From Oleiphilus messinensis (GTDB lineage Bacteria > Pseudomonadota > Gammaproteobacteria > Pseudomonadales > Oleiphilaceae), in assembly GCF_002162375.1 (NCBI RefSeq), contig NZ_CP021425.1:1237501-1301500 (forward strand): a DNA stretch of 64,000 nucleotides. The letters are read 5' to 3'. A program made the position numbers and the translations under genes. Position 1 is the stretch's first letter, and each line of letters begins with the position of its first letter. The notes under the pieces were generated by a model. The model was not told the DNA's origin, searched no databases, and was given only the letters and a program-made list of their open reading frames with translations. Positions 34,523 through 43,205 of this stretch are shown in pieces.

Positions 34523-36252
34523 GCGATAGCCCTGCTGTTGTCTTTGCAATGAGGGGGCGTTTTATCCAGCAGCGCAAACCACACGGCGCAGAACCCCATA
34601 GTCTGGTGATAATTGGGACTGGCCATTAACGTCTGAGTGGCTTTTACCTGATCCTGCCCGGAGATGCCTAAAAAGCTCAGGGCACTGTGTAAAACACTCG
34701 GGCCGAGAGTCTTCGCCCAGGGGCCATATTCAAACATCGGCAGGTTTGCTTTCCCCCAGCGAGGCGTTAAACCCAGTCGACTGATCAAACCCGGATACCG
34801 GGCTGAGAAACTCAAACCCCGATTCAACGGGGCATTGGTTTTGTCCCAATCGATGCCTGCAAGACGAGGGGATAAGCGATTGATGGCACGCAGGTGAAAT
34901 CCGCTGCCCAAGTGGTATCGAACGGGCAGGTTGATCAGCTGTTTAAGCACATCGCCGTCCAGAAAGGGGTGGCTGCGATCATAGTGTTGATCCAGTGCAA
35001 GCTGGCCGTTCACGACCATGCGGGGTAACCGGTAGCGCAAATAGAACAGGTTGAGACAGTTTGCGACCGAAAGATCCAGGTTAAAACAGTTATCGATTGC
35101 TCGATCCCTTACTGACCCAAGCTGCTCCGCAATACCAGGAAGTGCTGCGACCAACGGTGCTGCTGTTTTGGCATACTCTTCGAAGACATAGCGTCTTCCC
35201 CGGGCATTTAGCTGTTTGCGAAAAGCGGGAATGGCAAGTACAGACATTCCGGGTACCCCGCGGTCAAAATAGAATGCCCGGAAGGTTTCAGCTCCGGTGC
35301 CCGTCAACAGGGTTCGACCAGCGGACTGTTCAAGTAAACTGCGATCCAGTAGCGAATGGGCATGATGCACTGCGAGCTCACCACCACCTAAATCGGCAAT
35401 GCGCTGGATGGTATCCCATGTCAGGTGTCCGCAGGAATTTGAGTCCTTGGTTTGTTGGGATCTGAAGATGGGAAACTTGCAGGATCGGGCAAGTTCATTA
35501 GCAATGCGCACATCTGCACTTTTCGGGTGGCCGTATGATAAACCGATCGCTTTGTTACCAGTACATTGCAAAGCGGCAAGTATGAGCCGTGAATCCAGGC
35601 CACCAGAAAGGGAAATCAAGGGGGCGCTGCTGGCGTTAGCCGACTTTTTTACGGCCTCGACGATCGCGTCCAATGCTGAGTCGAATGAACTGGTTTGATG
35701 TCGAAACAAGTCGTCGCTCGGGGTGGTGCGGGACGTGAGTACACCAAAGGTATTGATACTGATTAGTGTTCCCGGGGCATGATGCTGTGCGCCAGCCAGA
35801 CCACTTTGGTTATCCAGAAGTTGTCCATAAGCGAGTAATTGTCCCAGGGCGTCCGGATTTAACGATAATTCCGTAGCGCCACTTGATCGGATTTGTTGTG
35901 CACTGCTGCCGAGCAAATAGCGCCCTTTTTGCCAGAGCGAGATAATCGGAAACAACCCCAGGCGGTCGAGTGCCGCATCAATGCGGTTGTCAATTTCATG
36001 ATAGACCAGCCAGGAGCGACCAAAATAACTCTTGTAGGTGTTTAGCCGGATGTTTTTAACGATCTGTTGGTCCTGATCCTGTTGTGCTGGATCCCCCCAA
36101 ATATAAATTTTCATATTGGCAATGGCATACGTCCTTGCTGATCCCTCATTTCCCGCAGGGCGTACCTTCCCGATAAACGCCGAGGCTTTTGCTTCCATTC
36201 CCTGTTTAGCCATCCTGGATTGAAATTGAAACTCGAAAAATGCTGTAGCCAT
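34519..36252 (-). CDS. Asparagine synthase-like amidotransferase lacking the N-terminal Cys
   Basis: This 577-residue protein has the two-part asparagine synthase architecture. The C-terminal ATP-pyrophosphatase domain is intact with the PP-loop SGGLDSR near residue 214, so it can probably adenylate a carboxylate. The N-terminal glutaminase half begins Met-Ala-Thr and lacks the nucleophilic Cys at position 2, so it cannot release ammonia from glutamine in the usual way. Members of this superfamily occur in exopolysaccharide loci, where they are thought to modify sugars. GGGGAA is eight bases from the ATG. It leads the minus-strand operon, behind a sigma54 promoter at 36308. Confidence 0.8.
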   Translation of the reverse strand: MATAFFEFQFQSRMAKQGMEAKASAFIGKVRPAGNEGSARTYAIANMKIYIWGDPAQQDQDQQIVKNIRLNTYKSYFGRSWLVYHEIDNRIDAALDRLGLFPIISLWQKGRYLLGSSAQQIRSSGATELSLNPDALGQLLAYGQLLDNQSGLAGAQHHAPGTLISINTFGVLTSRTTPSDDLFRHQTSSFDSALDAIVEAVKKSANASSAPLISLSGGLDSRLILAALQCTGNKAIGLSYGHPKSADVRIANELARSCKFPIFRSQQTKDSNSCGHLTWDTIQRIADLGGGELAVHHAHSLLDRSLLEQSAGRTLLTGTGAETFRAFYFDRGVPGMSVLAIPAFRKQLNARGRRYVFEEYAKTAAPLVAALPGIAEQLGSVRDRAIDNCFNLDLSVANCLNLFYLRYRLPRMVVNGQLALDQHYDRSHPFLDGDVLKQLINLPVRYHLGSGFHLRAINRLSPRLAGIDWDKTNAPLNRGLSFSARYPGLISRLGLTPRWGKANLPMFEYGPWAKTLGPSVLHSALSFLGISGQDQVKATQTLMASPNYHQTMGFCAVWFALLDKTPPHCKDNSRAIA

Positions 36253-36307
36253 AAGATGCTTCCCCAGAGCTGCTGATCGATCAGTTTTTTACCTTACTGA
36301 AGGGCAG

Positions 36308-36324
36308 AGCAGCTTTTGTGCCGA
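36308..36324 (-). promoter_or_regulatory. Sigma54 (-24/-12) promoter of the minus-strand operon
   Basis: On the minus strand TCGGCACAAAAGCTGCT has GGCAC and GC with exactly ten bases between GG and GC. It lies 56 bp before the asparagine-synthase-like gene and so would drive the flippase/polymerase operon. The TTGCAA-rich block at 36424 lies about 137 bp upstream of the predicted start. Confidence 0.65.
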
Positions 36325-36423
36325 TCTTGGTTTGATATTTTTTATTTAATTAAAACAGTTGCTTATAAATTTTCCGTCGCAGGGTGCGCGGGTTTATCAA
36401 GATTGAGGAGGCCGTGATTCCCG

Positions 36424-36444
36424 TTTTGCAAATCATTTCGCAAT
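36424..36444. promoter_or_regulatory. Candidate activator-binding element, site 2 (between divergent operons)
   Basis: TTTTGCAAATC followed by ATTTCGCAAT resembles the blocks at 27132 and 43059 in carrying TTGCAAAT and TTCGCAA units. It lies in the 332-bp gap 36253-36584 between the divergent operons. On the minus side it serves the promoter at 36308. On the plus side only an imperfect GG-N10-GT sequence (TTGGAATGCAATGTGTA at 36508) is visible. A TTTTTAGTCTA block at 36468 recurs at 43108. Confidence 0.45.
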
Positions 36445-36584
36445 CCAAGCGCGCCAATGGTGTGCTGTTTTTAGTCTAAGTGTTTGTAAATAAACATAAT
36501 TGTAGAGTTGGAATGCAATGTGTATTCAGGGAGTAACGGTTTCTGATAATGAATTTAGTCAGTCCTGCAGGGGGAGGGTTCAGT

Positions 36585-37298
36585 ATGAGTGTAGTAAGTG
36601 GTTCGTTGCTGTGGCGTAAATGGATAAAAGAAAGCGATAACGCCATTGCTGGCAGTATTCGAAAAATTTATCGGGGGCTTGTCCAGATCCAGTGTCCCTT
36701 GATTCGTGTGGTTCACCATCCTTTGTATGTTGTACATCTGGCGCTTTCGGCACTGATCAGACAGTGGTGCAATTTCTGGTACTGGACGCCCTTGTTCAAA
36801 TCGCGATTAAACTCCGCACCAAAGGTGCTGCATCTTTACTCCGGTATGCCGCAAGTCATGGGGGCTCTGGAACTTCACATTGATGAGGGGGCTCGAATTT
36901 CAGGGCACTCCAGCTTCTTCGGTCGCTCGGTGAGTGGGCGAATACCGACTCTGACAATAGGGCGAAATGTAGATGTCGGTTGGCAAACCACAATCGCGGT
37001 GGGGACGCGAGTGCAACTGGATAATGATGTTCGCATTGCCGGTAAATGCTATCTCGCCGGGTTTCCAGGCCATCCGATTAATCCGGAACCCCGGCGTCTT
37101 GGCCTTCCGGAAACGGATGACCAGGTCGGTGACATTGTGCTTGAAGAAAATGTCTGGCTGGCCACCGGCGTGACGGTATTGCCGGGAGTTCGAATTGGTC
37201 GCAATTCGATTATCGGTACCAATAGTGTGGTTACCCGGAATATTCCAGCCAATGTTATTGCTGCCGGGTCACCAGCACGAGTCATTCGTCAGATTTGA
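36585..37298 (+). CDS. Hexapeptide-repeat acyltransferase
   Basis: ATG at 36585 is preferred over 36549 because AGGGGGAGGG lies seven bases upstream. The 237-residue product has a hydrophobic, basic N-terminal third (possible membrane-associated helices around 40-70) and a C-terminal left-handed beta-helix. It shows repeated hexapeptides such as LTIGRNVDVG, VWLATGVTVLPGVRIGRNSIIGTNSVV and the closing VIAAGSPARVIR typical of serine/sugar O-acetyltransferases. It probably acetylates a sugar of the polymer or its precursor. It heads the plus-strand operon. Confidence 0.85.
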   Translation: MSVVSGSLLWRKWIKESDNAIAGSIRKIYRGLVQIQCPLIRVVHHPLYVVHLALSALIRQWCNFWYWTPLFKSRLNSAPKVLHLYSGMPQVMGALELHIDEGARISGHSSFFGRSVSGRIPTLTIGRNVDVGWQTTIAVGTRVQLDNDVRIAGKCYLAGFPGHPINPEPRRLGLPETDDQVGDIVLEENVWLATGVTVLPGVRIGRNSIIGTNSVVTRNIPANVIAAGSPARVIRQI

Positions 37299-37332
37299 TT
37301 TGCAGATACTAGTTTACGAGAGGAATTTCAGC

Positions 37333-38559
37333 ATGACCATGCTCGTTGTTTTTGGAGAGGATTGGGGGCGTCATCCAAGCAGTACCCAGCACCTTATCAG
37401 CATCCTGCGTAATGATTACGATGTGCTTTGGGTTAATTCGATTGGTCTGAGACGCCCAAAGTTTCGCTTAGCTGACTTTATTCGTGTTGTGCAGAAAATC
37501 GCATACTCCATGGGAAAACAAGGCCTAAGCAAAGCTTGTACAGTCCGCGGTGAAGATAAACAAAGCGACCACCGAAATCGTTTTACGATTGTTCAACCTC
37601 TGGTGTTGCCATTTTTCAGTGTCGGTATTTGTCGCCTTTTAAACGGTTTGCTCCTGCAACATAGGCTCCGGAAGTATCTACCATCGGAGCAAAAAGTAGT
37701 GCTTTGGTTATCGTTACCTTCCGCAGTGGACGTCGTCGGCAAGTTGGGGGAAAGTCATGTTGTGTATTACTGTGGCGATGATTTTTCCGCATTGGCCGGG
37801 GTGGACCATAACCCCATAAGCAGTATGGAGCAAGAACTCCTGGCGAAAGCCGACACGGTGCTGGTCGCCAGCGAAGCGTTGCGAAAAAAGTTCGCGCCAC
37901 GGTATAGCGTAGTTATTCCCCATGGCGTGGACGTGAGTCTGTTCAAGCCTGGTCTCCGGTTGCCGGAGGATCTACCGAAAGGGAAACCGATTGCAGGCTT
38001 TTACGGTGCCCTGGCCGACTGGATCGACGTTGAGTTACTGACCAAGGTTGCCCGTGACTGCCAGTCGTGGAATTTTGTTTTGATTGGCCCAGTCAGCACA
38101 GACATTGCACCACTTGCTGCCTTGGATAATGTCACGATTTTGGGGGCCAAGCGTCATCAGGATTTACCGGCCTATGTCAGTGGCTGGCAGGTTTCATTGT
38201 TGCCCTTCAGGTCGTGCCCGCAGATAAAGGCCTGTAATCCTCTCAAACTTAGAGAATATCTTGCGGTGGGCAAGCCGGTTATTGCAACTGATTTTCCCGC
38301 ACTGGATGGTTATCGAGACTGTGTGAACATTGTCGACAGCGCTGAATCGTTTGTGACAGCTCTGCGTGAAATCAATGCCCGTGAATATGCACCTGATTGT
38401 GCCCCGCAACATCGAAAAAATGTAATGACCCGTCGAACCCGGGTGCTCTCCGAAAGCTGGCTGATGCGTGCGCATGAGGTTCAGCGGTTGTTACCGGAAT
38501 CCCGTTTGGGTCCAGATCCTGTTGAAACCGGTTCAATGGGGCTGTCTGACCAGGCTTAA
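37333..38559 (+). CDS. Glycosyltransferase (GT1/GT4-like)
   Basis: The frame opens at 37195 inside the previous gene, but ATG at 37333 has GAGAGGAAT upstream and starts with a MTMLVVFGEDWGRHPS beta strand. The 408-residue protein has a GT-B layout: VVYYCGDDFSAL near 145, VIPHGVDVSLFKP near 195, GFYGALADWID near 225 and CNPLKLREYLAVGKPVIATD near 300. The donor-site Glu is in the KLREYLAVGKPV segment. It belongs to the acyltransferase-Wzz operon. Confidence 0.83.
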   Translation: MTMLVVFGEDWGRHPSSTQHLISILRNDYDVLWVNSIGLRRPKFRLADFIRVVQKIAYSMGKQGLSKACTVRGEDKQSDHRNRFTIVQPLVLPFFSVGICRLLNGLLLQHRLRKYLPSEQKVVLWLSLPSAVDVVGKLGESHVVYYCGDDFSALAGVDHNPISSMEQELLAKADTVLVASEALRKKFAPRYSVVIPHGVDVSLFKPGLRLPEDLPKGKPIAGFYGALADWIDVELLTKVARDCQSWNFVLIGPVSTDIAPLAALDNVTILGAKRHQDLPAYVSGWQVSLLPFRSCPQIKACNPLKLREYLAVGKPVIATDFPALDGYRDCVNIVDSAESFVTALREINAREYAPDCAPQHRKNVMTRRTRVLSESWLMRAHEVQRLLPESRLGPDPVETGSMGLSDQA

Positions 38560-38597
38560 TGGCTTTGAGTCTAAGTGGATGAGAAGGAGCTGGAGTG

Positions 38598-40076
38598 ATG
38601 AAAAGTAGCGTGTTTTTAAATCTTTACTTCGCCTTTTGGGCTGCATGGCGGCGGCGTTACCTTATTGTGATCCCCATCATGATCATGCCATTTATTATGT
38701 TGGCTCTGGGGGCGATGACACCCAAGAAATACCAAAGCCACACCACGATGCTGATTCAGGAGACCACGAAGTTGAACCCTTATCTGGCCGACTTTGCGGT
38801 CTCGACACAGTTAAAAGAGCGAATGGCCGCACTCAAAGCGCTGCTGCATAGCCGGCACATGCTTTCTGAAGTGGCGCTGGAATTAGGGGAAATCAAGACT
38901 CGGGATTCAAAGTTGGCGGAGCAGGTGATTAGCCGTTTGTCTGCATCCTTGACCGTGCAACTGATCGGGTCGGATATGATCAAGCTGGTTCTGGTCGCGA
39001 ATAAACCAACACATATGGAAAAAACCCTGTCAGTTGTTTCTGATCACTTTCTGGCCAAGTTGCTGGCCCCGGAGCGATCTTCTATTCGTGCCTCGGAAGT
39101 ATTTCTGGCGACTCAACTTAAAGCCCAACACGAATCATTACTCGCGGCGGAAACGGATCTGGCGATGTTCAAGCGAAAAAATTCCGCCCATTTGCCAGAT
39201 CAGTATAACTACGATGTGCTGCAACTTCGGGATCTGGAGGCCAAGCTGAGGGAAAGAAGTATGGCGCTCTCGGGCGCTCAAGGGCAGCTGAAATCCTTGA
39301 AAACCCAACTGTTAAAAACCAATCCGATGCTGGCATCCATAGAGGAGTCCATTGTTCAGGAAACGGCGAGACTGGCGTTGTTGAGTTCGCGCTATACCGA
39401 TCGCCATAGCAGTATTGTCTCTGTCAAAGCGTCATTGCAGCGACTGGAGCGGGAGCGTGATTCGATTTTGCAAGCGGTTGGAGGACTTTCCACTCAGGAT
39501 ATGGAAAGTCTCTGGCAACTAGCGAGTAACTTGTCAGTCAATGCTTCGGAAACCGCTGTGCGCCCGCTTCTGGTGTCGCAGATGGAGGCGATTGAAAAAG
39601 CAAAATCCACAGAGGGGCAGCTTATTGAAGAAACCCGGCAATTGACTGCGGAAATAACCCAGCTAACCCTCAAGCTGGAGCGTTTTGCGGCGGTAGAGCA
39701 ACAGATGACGGAGCTGGAACGGGATATTCAAACCAAACAAAGTCTCTACGATGACTTATTGAAAAGACATGAAATGGCCAAGGTTACGGAGGCGTTGGGG
39801 CGTTTTGAAGAACAGGACCGGGTGAAAATTATCGACTGGCCTTACACGCCCTATGGGCCGGTCAATTTACCACTTTATCTGTACGGCGTTCTCGGAATTG
39901 TGGCGGGATTGTTTCTGGGGATTGCCTTGTCTTTGGTGAGTGAAATATCGAACACCGCAATCGTCCGTAGAGATGCGGTAGAACGGCTTATTGGTGTGCC
40001 GGTTTTAACACGTATTCCGAAATTGTCCGGTTCACTGAATTGCAGCAGCTTACAAATTGAAGAGGATTACCTATGA
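38598..40076 (+). CDS. Wzz/GNVR-type chain length determinant
   Basis: ATG at 38598 has AAGGAG at eight bases and is preferred to the GTG just before it. The 492-residue protein has a transmembrane helix near residues 20-42, a long periplasmic coiled-coil region (about 150-390) and a second helix near 435-455 followed by a short cytosolic tail without a kinase domain. This is the polysaccharide co-polymerase layout without the fused tyrosine kinase. The separate ATPase at 46690 could be its partner. It controls chain length and export of the polymer. Confidence 0.88.
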   Translation: MKSSVFLNLYFAFWAAWRRRYLIVIPIMIMPFIMLALGAMTPKKYQSHTTMLIQETTKLNPYLADFAVSTQLKERMAALKALLHSRHMLSEVALELGEIKTRDSKLAEQVISRLSASLTVQLIGSDMIKLVLVANKPTHMEKTLSVVSDHFLAKLLAPERSSIRASEVFLATQLKAQHESLLAAETDLAMFKRKNSAHLPDQYNYDVLQLRDLEAKLRERSMALSGAQGQLKSLKTQLLKTNPMLASIEESIVQETARLALLSSRYTDRHSSIVSVKASLQRLERERDSILQAVGGLSTQDMESLWQLASNLSVNASETAVRPLLVSQMEAIEKAKSTEGQLIEETRQLTAEITQLTLKLERFAAVEQQMTELERDIQTKQSLYDDLLKRHEMAKVTEALGRFEEQDRVKIIDWPYTPYGPVNLPLYLYGVLGIVAGLFLGIALSLVSEISNTAIVRRDAVERLIGVPVLTRIPKLSGSLNCSSLQIEEDYL

Positions 40077-41155
40077 AAAAACGACCCGTGCACGTCCAGG
40101 TTGTGCAGCACCTTGCACCTGGTGGAATTGAGACCATGAGCCTTGATTTAAAACAATTTGCCAATGCCGAGGTGGAAGTACATATCGTGAGCCTGGAAGG
40201 TAGCAAAGCTGAGATGATTGCCCGTTGGCCCCGGCTGGCATCGATCTCTGAATCTTTACACTTTTTGGAAAAACCTCAAGGGGTTGCGCCAAAGACAGTC
40301 TGGAGGCTGTTTCGTTTGTTACTGCGGCTGCGTGCGTCTCTGGTTCATACTCACCATATCGGTCCGTTGCTTTACGGCGGTTTTGCCGCCCGCCTTGCCG
40401 GTGTTCAGCAGATCATTCATACCGAACATGATGCCTGGCATCTGGAGAATAACAAGCACCAGCGTTTGATGCGCCATTCTGTCAAGCTCTTCAGACCCAC
40501 GGTAGTGGCGGATGCACAATTAGTCGCTCGAAAATTGGAGGAAAAAGTATCCTGCGCAGCGCCCAGAATTATTCACAATGGTATTAATACCCAGCGCTTT
40601 ATTCCGGGTGACCAACGGCTCGCGCGGAAAGCATTGGCCTTACCCCGTGACAAATGGCTGGTGGGTTGTGCTGCCAGACTGCAGGATGTAAAAGGTCATG
40701 ATGTACTTCTGGATGCCCTGTTTCGCTTACCTCGGCAAGTTCATGTTGTGCTGGCGGGCACGGGGCCCGCTGAATCGGCGTTACGGCAACAGGTTATGGA
40801 TTTGAATCTGTCCGGGCGGGTTCACTTTCTCGGGCACCTTGATGATATGCCGTCTTTTTACCAAGCCCTTGATGTCTTCTGTCTGGCGTCTCATCACGAG
40901 GGTATGCCCTTGTCTCCACTGGAAGCGCAAGCCTGCGGAGCGCCGGTTGTATTGTCTGATGTTGGTGCCTGTTCAGAAACCGTCTGCCCCGCTACCGGAT
41001 TGCTGTTTCCTGCGGGCGACTCCGCTGCACTGGGTCGCGCATTGGAGCGTCAGCGTAAGCAAGCTCCCGGCATTTCACCAAGAGACTTTGTGGTTCGCGC
41101 CCGGGATGTGCGACGGATGATTCGTAATTATCAATCGTTGACGTCAGGCATCTGA
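40073..41155 (+). CDS. Glycosyltransferase family 4
   Basis: A 360-residue GT-B enzyme coupled to Wzz by an ATGA overlap. Diagnostic stretches are HLAPGGIETMSLDL near residue 15, VHTHHIGPLLYG near 95, IHNGINTQRF near 165, CAARLQDVKGHDVLLDAL near 200 and HHEGMPLSPLEAQACGAPVVLSD near 285, which holds the EX7E pair. It acts on the lipid-linked intermediate in the cytoplasm; sugar unknown. Confidence 0.88.
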   Translation: MKKRPVHVQVVQHLAPGGIETMSLDLKQFANAEVEVHIVSLEGSKAEMIARWPRLASISESLHFLEKPQGVAPKTVWRLFRLLLRLRASLVHTHHIGPLLYGGFAARLAGVQQIIHTEHDAWHLENNKHQRLMRHSVKLFRPTVVADAQLVARKLEEKVSCAAPRIIHNGINTQRFIPGDQRLARKALALPRDKWLVGCAARLQDVKGHDVLLDALFRLPRQVHVVLAGTGPAESALRQQVMDLNLSGRVHFLGHLDDMPSFYQALDVFCLASHHEGMPLSPLEAQACGAPVVLSDVGACSETVCPATGLLFPAGDSAALGRALERQRKQAPGISPRDFVVRARDVRRMIRNYQSLTSGI

Positions 41156-41193
41156 ACGTCGGGCGAGCTGTAACTAATTTGTGGGAGGTTGTT

Positions 41194-43014
41194 GTGACAC
41201 TGTTAATTCTCTTTATTACGCTTTTCGCGGGTATGTTAATTCTCTACCACCATCTGGTGTACCCGGTGCTCTTGAAGCTGTTGGCAAAATGGCGGGTGCG
41301 AAACGAACTGTCAGAGCCATCGCGCGAACCGGAATGCACCAGTTTTCCATTTATCACGGTGGTTGTGCCTTGTTATAACGAAGCTGCTGTTATTGCAGAA
41401 AAAATGCGCAATTTTACCTTTCTCGATTATCCTGCGGACCGGTTTTGCGTACGGTTCATCAATGATGGATCTACCGATCAAACTCAGTCTATTTTCCAGA
41501 AAACGATACTCGAGCCCGGATTTACCGGGCTGAATATTACGATGATTCAGCATCGGGACAACCGCGGAAAAGTGGCTCGAATCAATGAGGCTCTGGCAGC
41601 CATTGAAGACGGGCTTGTGGTGTTATCGGATACATCTGCGCTGATTTCCATGGACGCATTTCAGATCATCGCGCAGCGTTTTCAAAACCCCAAAGTCGGG
41701 GTCGTTGCGGGTACCTATCAAATTCTCGTACCGGGTTCTCGGGGTGAATCGGCCTATTGGCAGTATCAAACAAAAATTAAAGCAATGGAGAGTGCATTAG
41801 GTTCTGCTATCGGAGCCCACGGAGCGCTTTACGGGTTTCGCAGAGCGCTGTTTGAGCCTTTGCCTGTCGACACAATTAATGATGATTTCATTTTACCCAT
41901 GGAAATCGTCAAAAAAGGTTACCAGTGTGAGTATGTCAACGATATTGTCGCGGTGGAATTGGAGCAGGCCTCTCTACACCTGGATCAACGGCGTCGAGTG
42001 CGGATATCAATGGGCAACATGCAACAGGCGATTCGCCTCAAGGGGCTGCTCAATCCGCGCCTGGGTGGGGTCGCGTTCAATTTTGCATCGGGTAAGTTTC
42101 TGCGGGCCTGGATGCCTCTGATCTTGCTTGTGTTCTTTACCGGTACGCTGGTCTTGAGTGCCCAGTCCGGCTTTTTTGCCAGCCTGGCGCTGTTGCAAGT
42201 GCTGGCCTACAGCCTGGCAGCGTTGAAGCAGCTTTTACCGAACTTGAAATGGCCTAAACCAATCCAGCTGTTGCATTATCTGGTGAGTGGACATGTCAGT
42301 AATGGTATTGGATCGCTGTATTACTTTTGCAATCGAAAATCAGGTGCGCCCTGGTCCAGAGTAAAAGCGAGTTCGGGCGCTCAGCATTACATTCCTGTGT
42401 CCATTCTGTTCAGTAAACGTTTGGTGGACTTTTGTCTTGCCAGTTTGGGCGTTCTCATAACTTTGCCTGTATGGCTATTGATCGGGTTGGCAATAAAACT
42501 CGAGTCCCGAGGCCCGGTGTTCTTCAGGCAAATGCGTGTTGGCAGGATTCTACCGGATCGAGCAGAGCTCTTTATGATGATTAAATTTCGAACAATGGTT
42601 CAGGATGCGGAAAAAGAAACCGGGGCCGTCTGGGCTCAGGATCGTGATCCCCGCATCACAAGAGTCGGCTGGTTTTTAAGAAAAACGCGGCTCGACGAGC
42701 TTCCCCAGCTACTGAATGTGATTAAAGGCGAAATGTCCTTGATCGGTCCTCGACCTGAACGACCTGGAATTGGCGGGCGACTTGATGCGGCGATTCCCTA
42801 TTATGCAGAACGAACCTGTTTTGTCAGTCCGGGGATTACCGGTTTTGCCCAAGTGCATCAGGGTTATGATACCTGTCTGGATGATGTTAAAAGCAAATTG
42901 CTCTATGACCACGCCTATGCAATTGCCTTGAGCCGGTTCCGTGCCTGGCTTCTCATGGATCTAATGGTCATTTACAAAACGCTGCTGGTTATGGTCTTGG
43001 GTAAAGGTCGATAG
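41194..43014 (+). CDS. Fusion of family 2 glycosyltransferase and initiating sugar-phosphate transferase
   Basis: GTG at 41194 follows GGGAGG at five bases and is preferred to upstream TTG. The 606-residue protein has an N-terminal helix, a GT2 domain (about 50-285, VVPCYNEAAVI, FINDGSTDQTQ, DTSA metal site, QRRRVRISMGN) and more helices. From about residue 405 a complete monotopic phosphoglycosyl transferase domain follows, with KRLVDFCLASLG, KFRTMVQDAE, LRKTRLDELPQLLNVIKGEMSLIGPRPERP and PGITGFAQV. It can thus both place the first sugar phosphate on undecaprenyl phosphate and add a sugar. The position corresponds to the initiating enzyme SypR of the syp system, which I recall as unfused. 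Confidence 0.88.
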   Translation: MTLLILFITLFAGMLILYHHLVYPVLLKLLAKWRVRNELSEPSREPECTSFPFITVVVPCYNEAAVIAEKMRNFTFLDYPADRFCVRFINDGSTDQTQSIFQKTILEPGFTGLNITMIQHRDNRGKVARINEALAAIEDGLVVLSDTSALISMDAFQIIAQRFQNPKVGVVAGTYQILVPGSRGESAYWQYQTKIKAMESALGSAIGAHGALYGFRRALFEPLPVDTINDDFILPMEIVKKGYQCEYVNDIVAVELEQASLHLDQRRRVRISMGNMQQAIRLKGLLNPRLGGVAFNFASGKFLRAWMPLILLVFFTGTLVLSAQSGFFASLALLQVLAYSLAALKQLLPNLKWPKPIQLLHYLVSGHVSNGIGSLYYFCNRKSGAPWSRVKASSGAQHYIPVSILFSKRLVDFCLASLGVLITLPVWLLIGLAIKLESRGPVFFRQMRVGRILPDRAELFMMIKFRTMVQDAEKETGAVWAQDRDPRITRVGWFLRKTRLDELPQLLNVIKGEMSLIGPRPERPGIGGRLDAAIPYYAERTCFVSPGITGFAQVHQGYDTCLDDVKSKLLYDHAYAIALSRFRAWLLMDLMVIYKTLLVMVLGKGR

Positions 43015-43058
43015 ACAGGACGCATTGATTGTTGGAAGCAGGGAGGCTTTCCCGTCTG

Positions 43059-43086
43059 TTCGCAAAATGCGATTTGCAAATTGCAT
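43059..43086. promoter_or_regulatory. Candidate activator-binding element, site 3
   Basis: TTCGCAAAATGCG and ATTTGCAAATTGCAT form a TTGCAA-rich block sharing TGCAAATTGC exactly with site 1 at 27148 and TTTGCAAAT with site 2 at 36425. It lies about 104 bp upstream of the start predicted from the sigma54 promoter at 43149. Confidence 0.5.
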
Positions 43087-43148
43087 CTCACCCTCATAAA
43101 TCACCTCTTTTTAGTCTACTAATGCAATAAAAACAGTGTCTTATAAAT

Positions 43149-43165
43149 TTGGCACGGTAATCGCT
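43149..43165 (+). promoter_or_regulatory. Sigma54 (-24/-12) promoter of the syp-like regulatory/export operon
   Basis: TTGGCACGGTAATCGCT matches the consensus TTGGCACGnnnnTTGCT at every defined position but one, with GG and GC ten bases apart. It is the best of the three sites. It lies 41 bp before the STAS gene and so drives an eight-gene operon that contains the sigma54 activator itself, giving a possible positive loop. Confidence 0.75.
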
Positions 43166-43205
43166 CTGCTTACTTCAGGTTACCTTAACGATTTGGAGAA
43201 GAGTG

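Noticed and set aside
36508-36524. TTGGAATGCAATGTGTA as a fourth sigma54 promoter for the acyltransferase operon
   Set aside because: The spacing is right but the -12 element is GT instead of GC; noted only as a weak possibility.
43021-43056. Possible terminator after the GT2-PGT fusion gene
   Set aside because: Only a four- or five-pair GGGA/TCCC stem without a T tract is visible.
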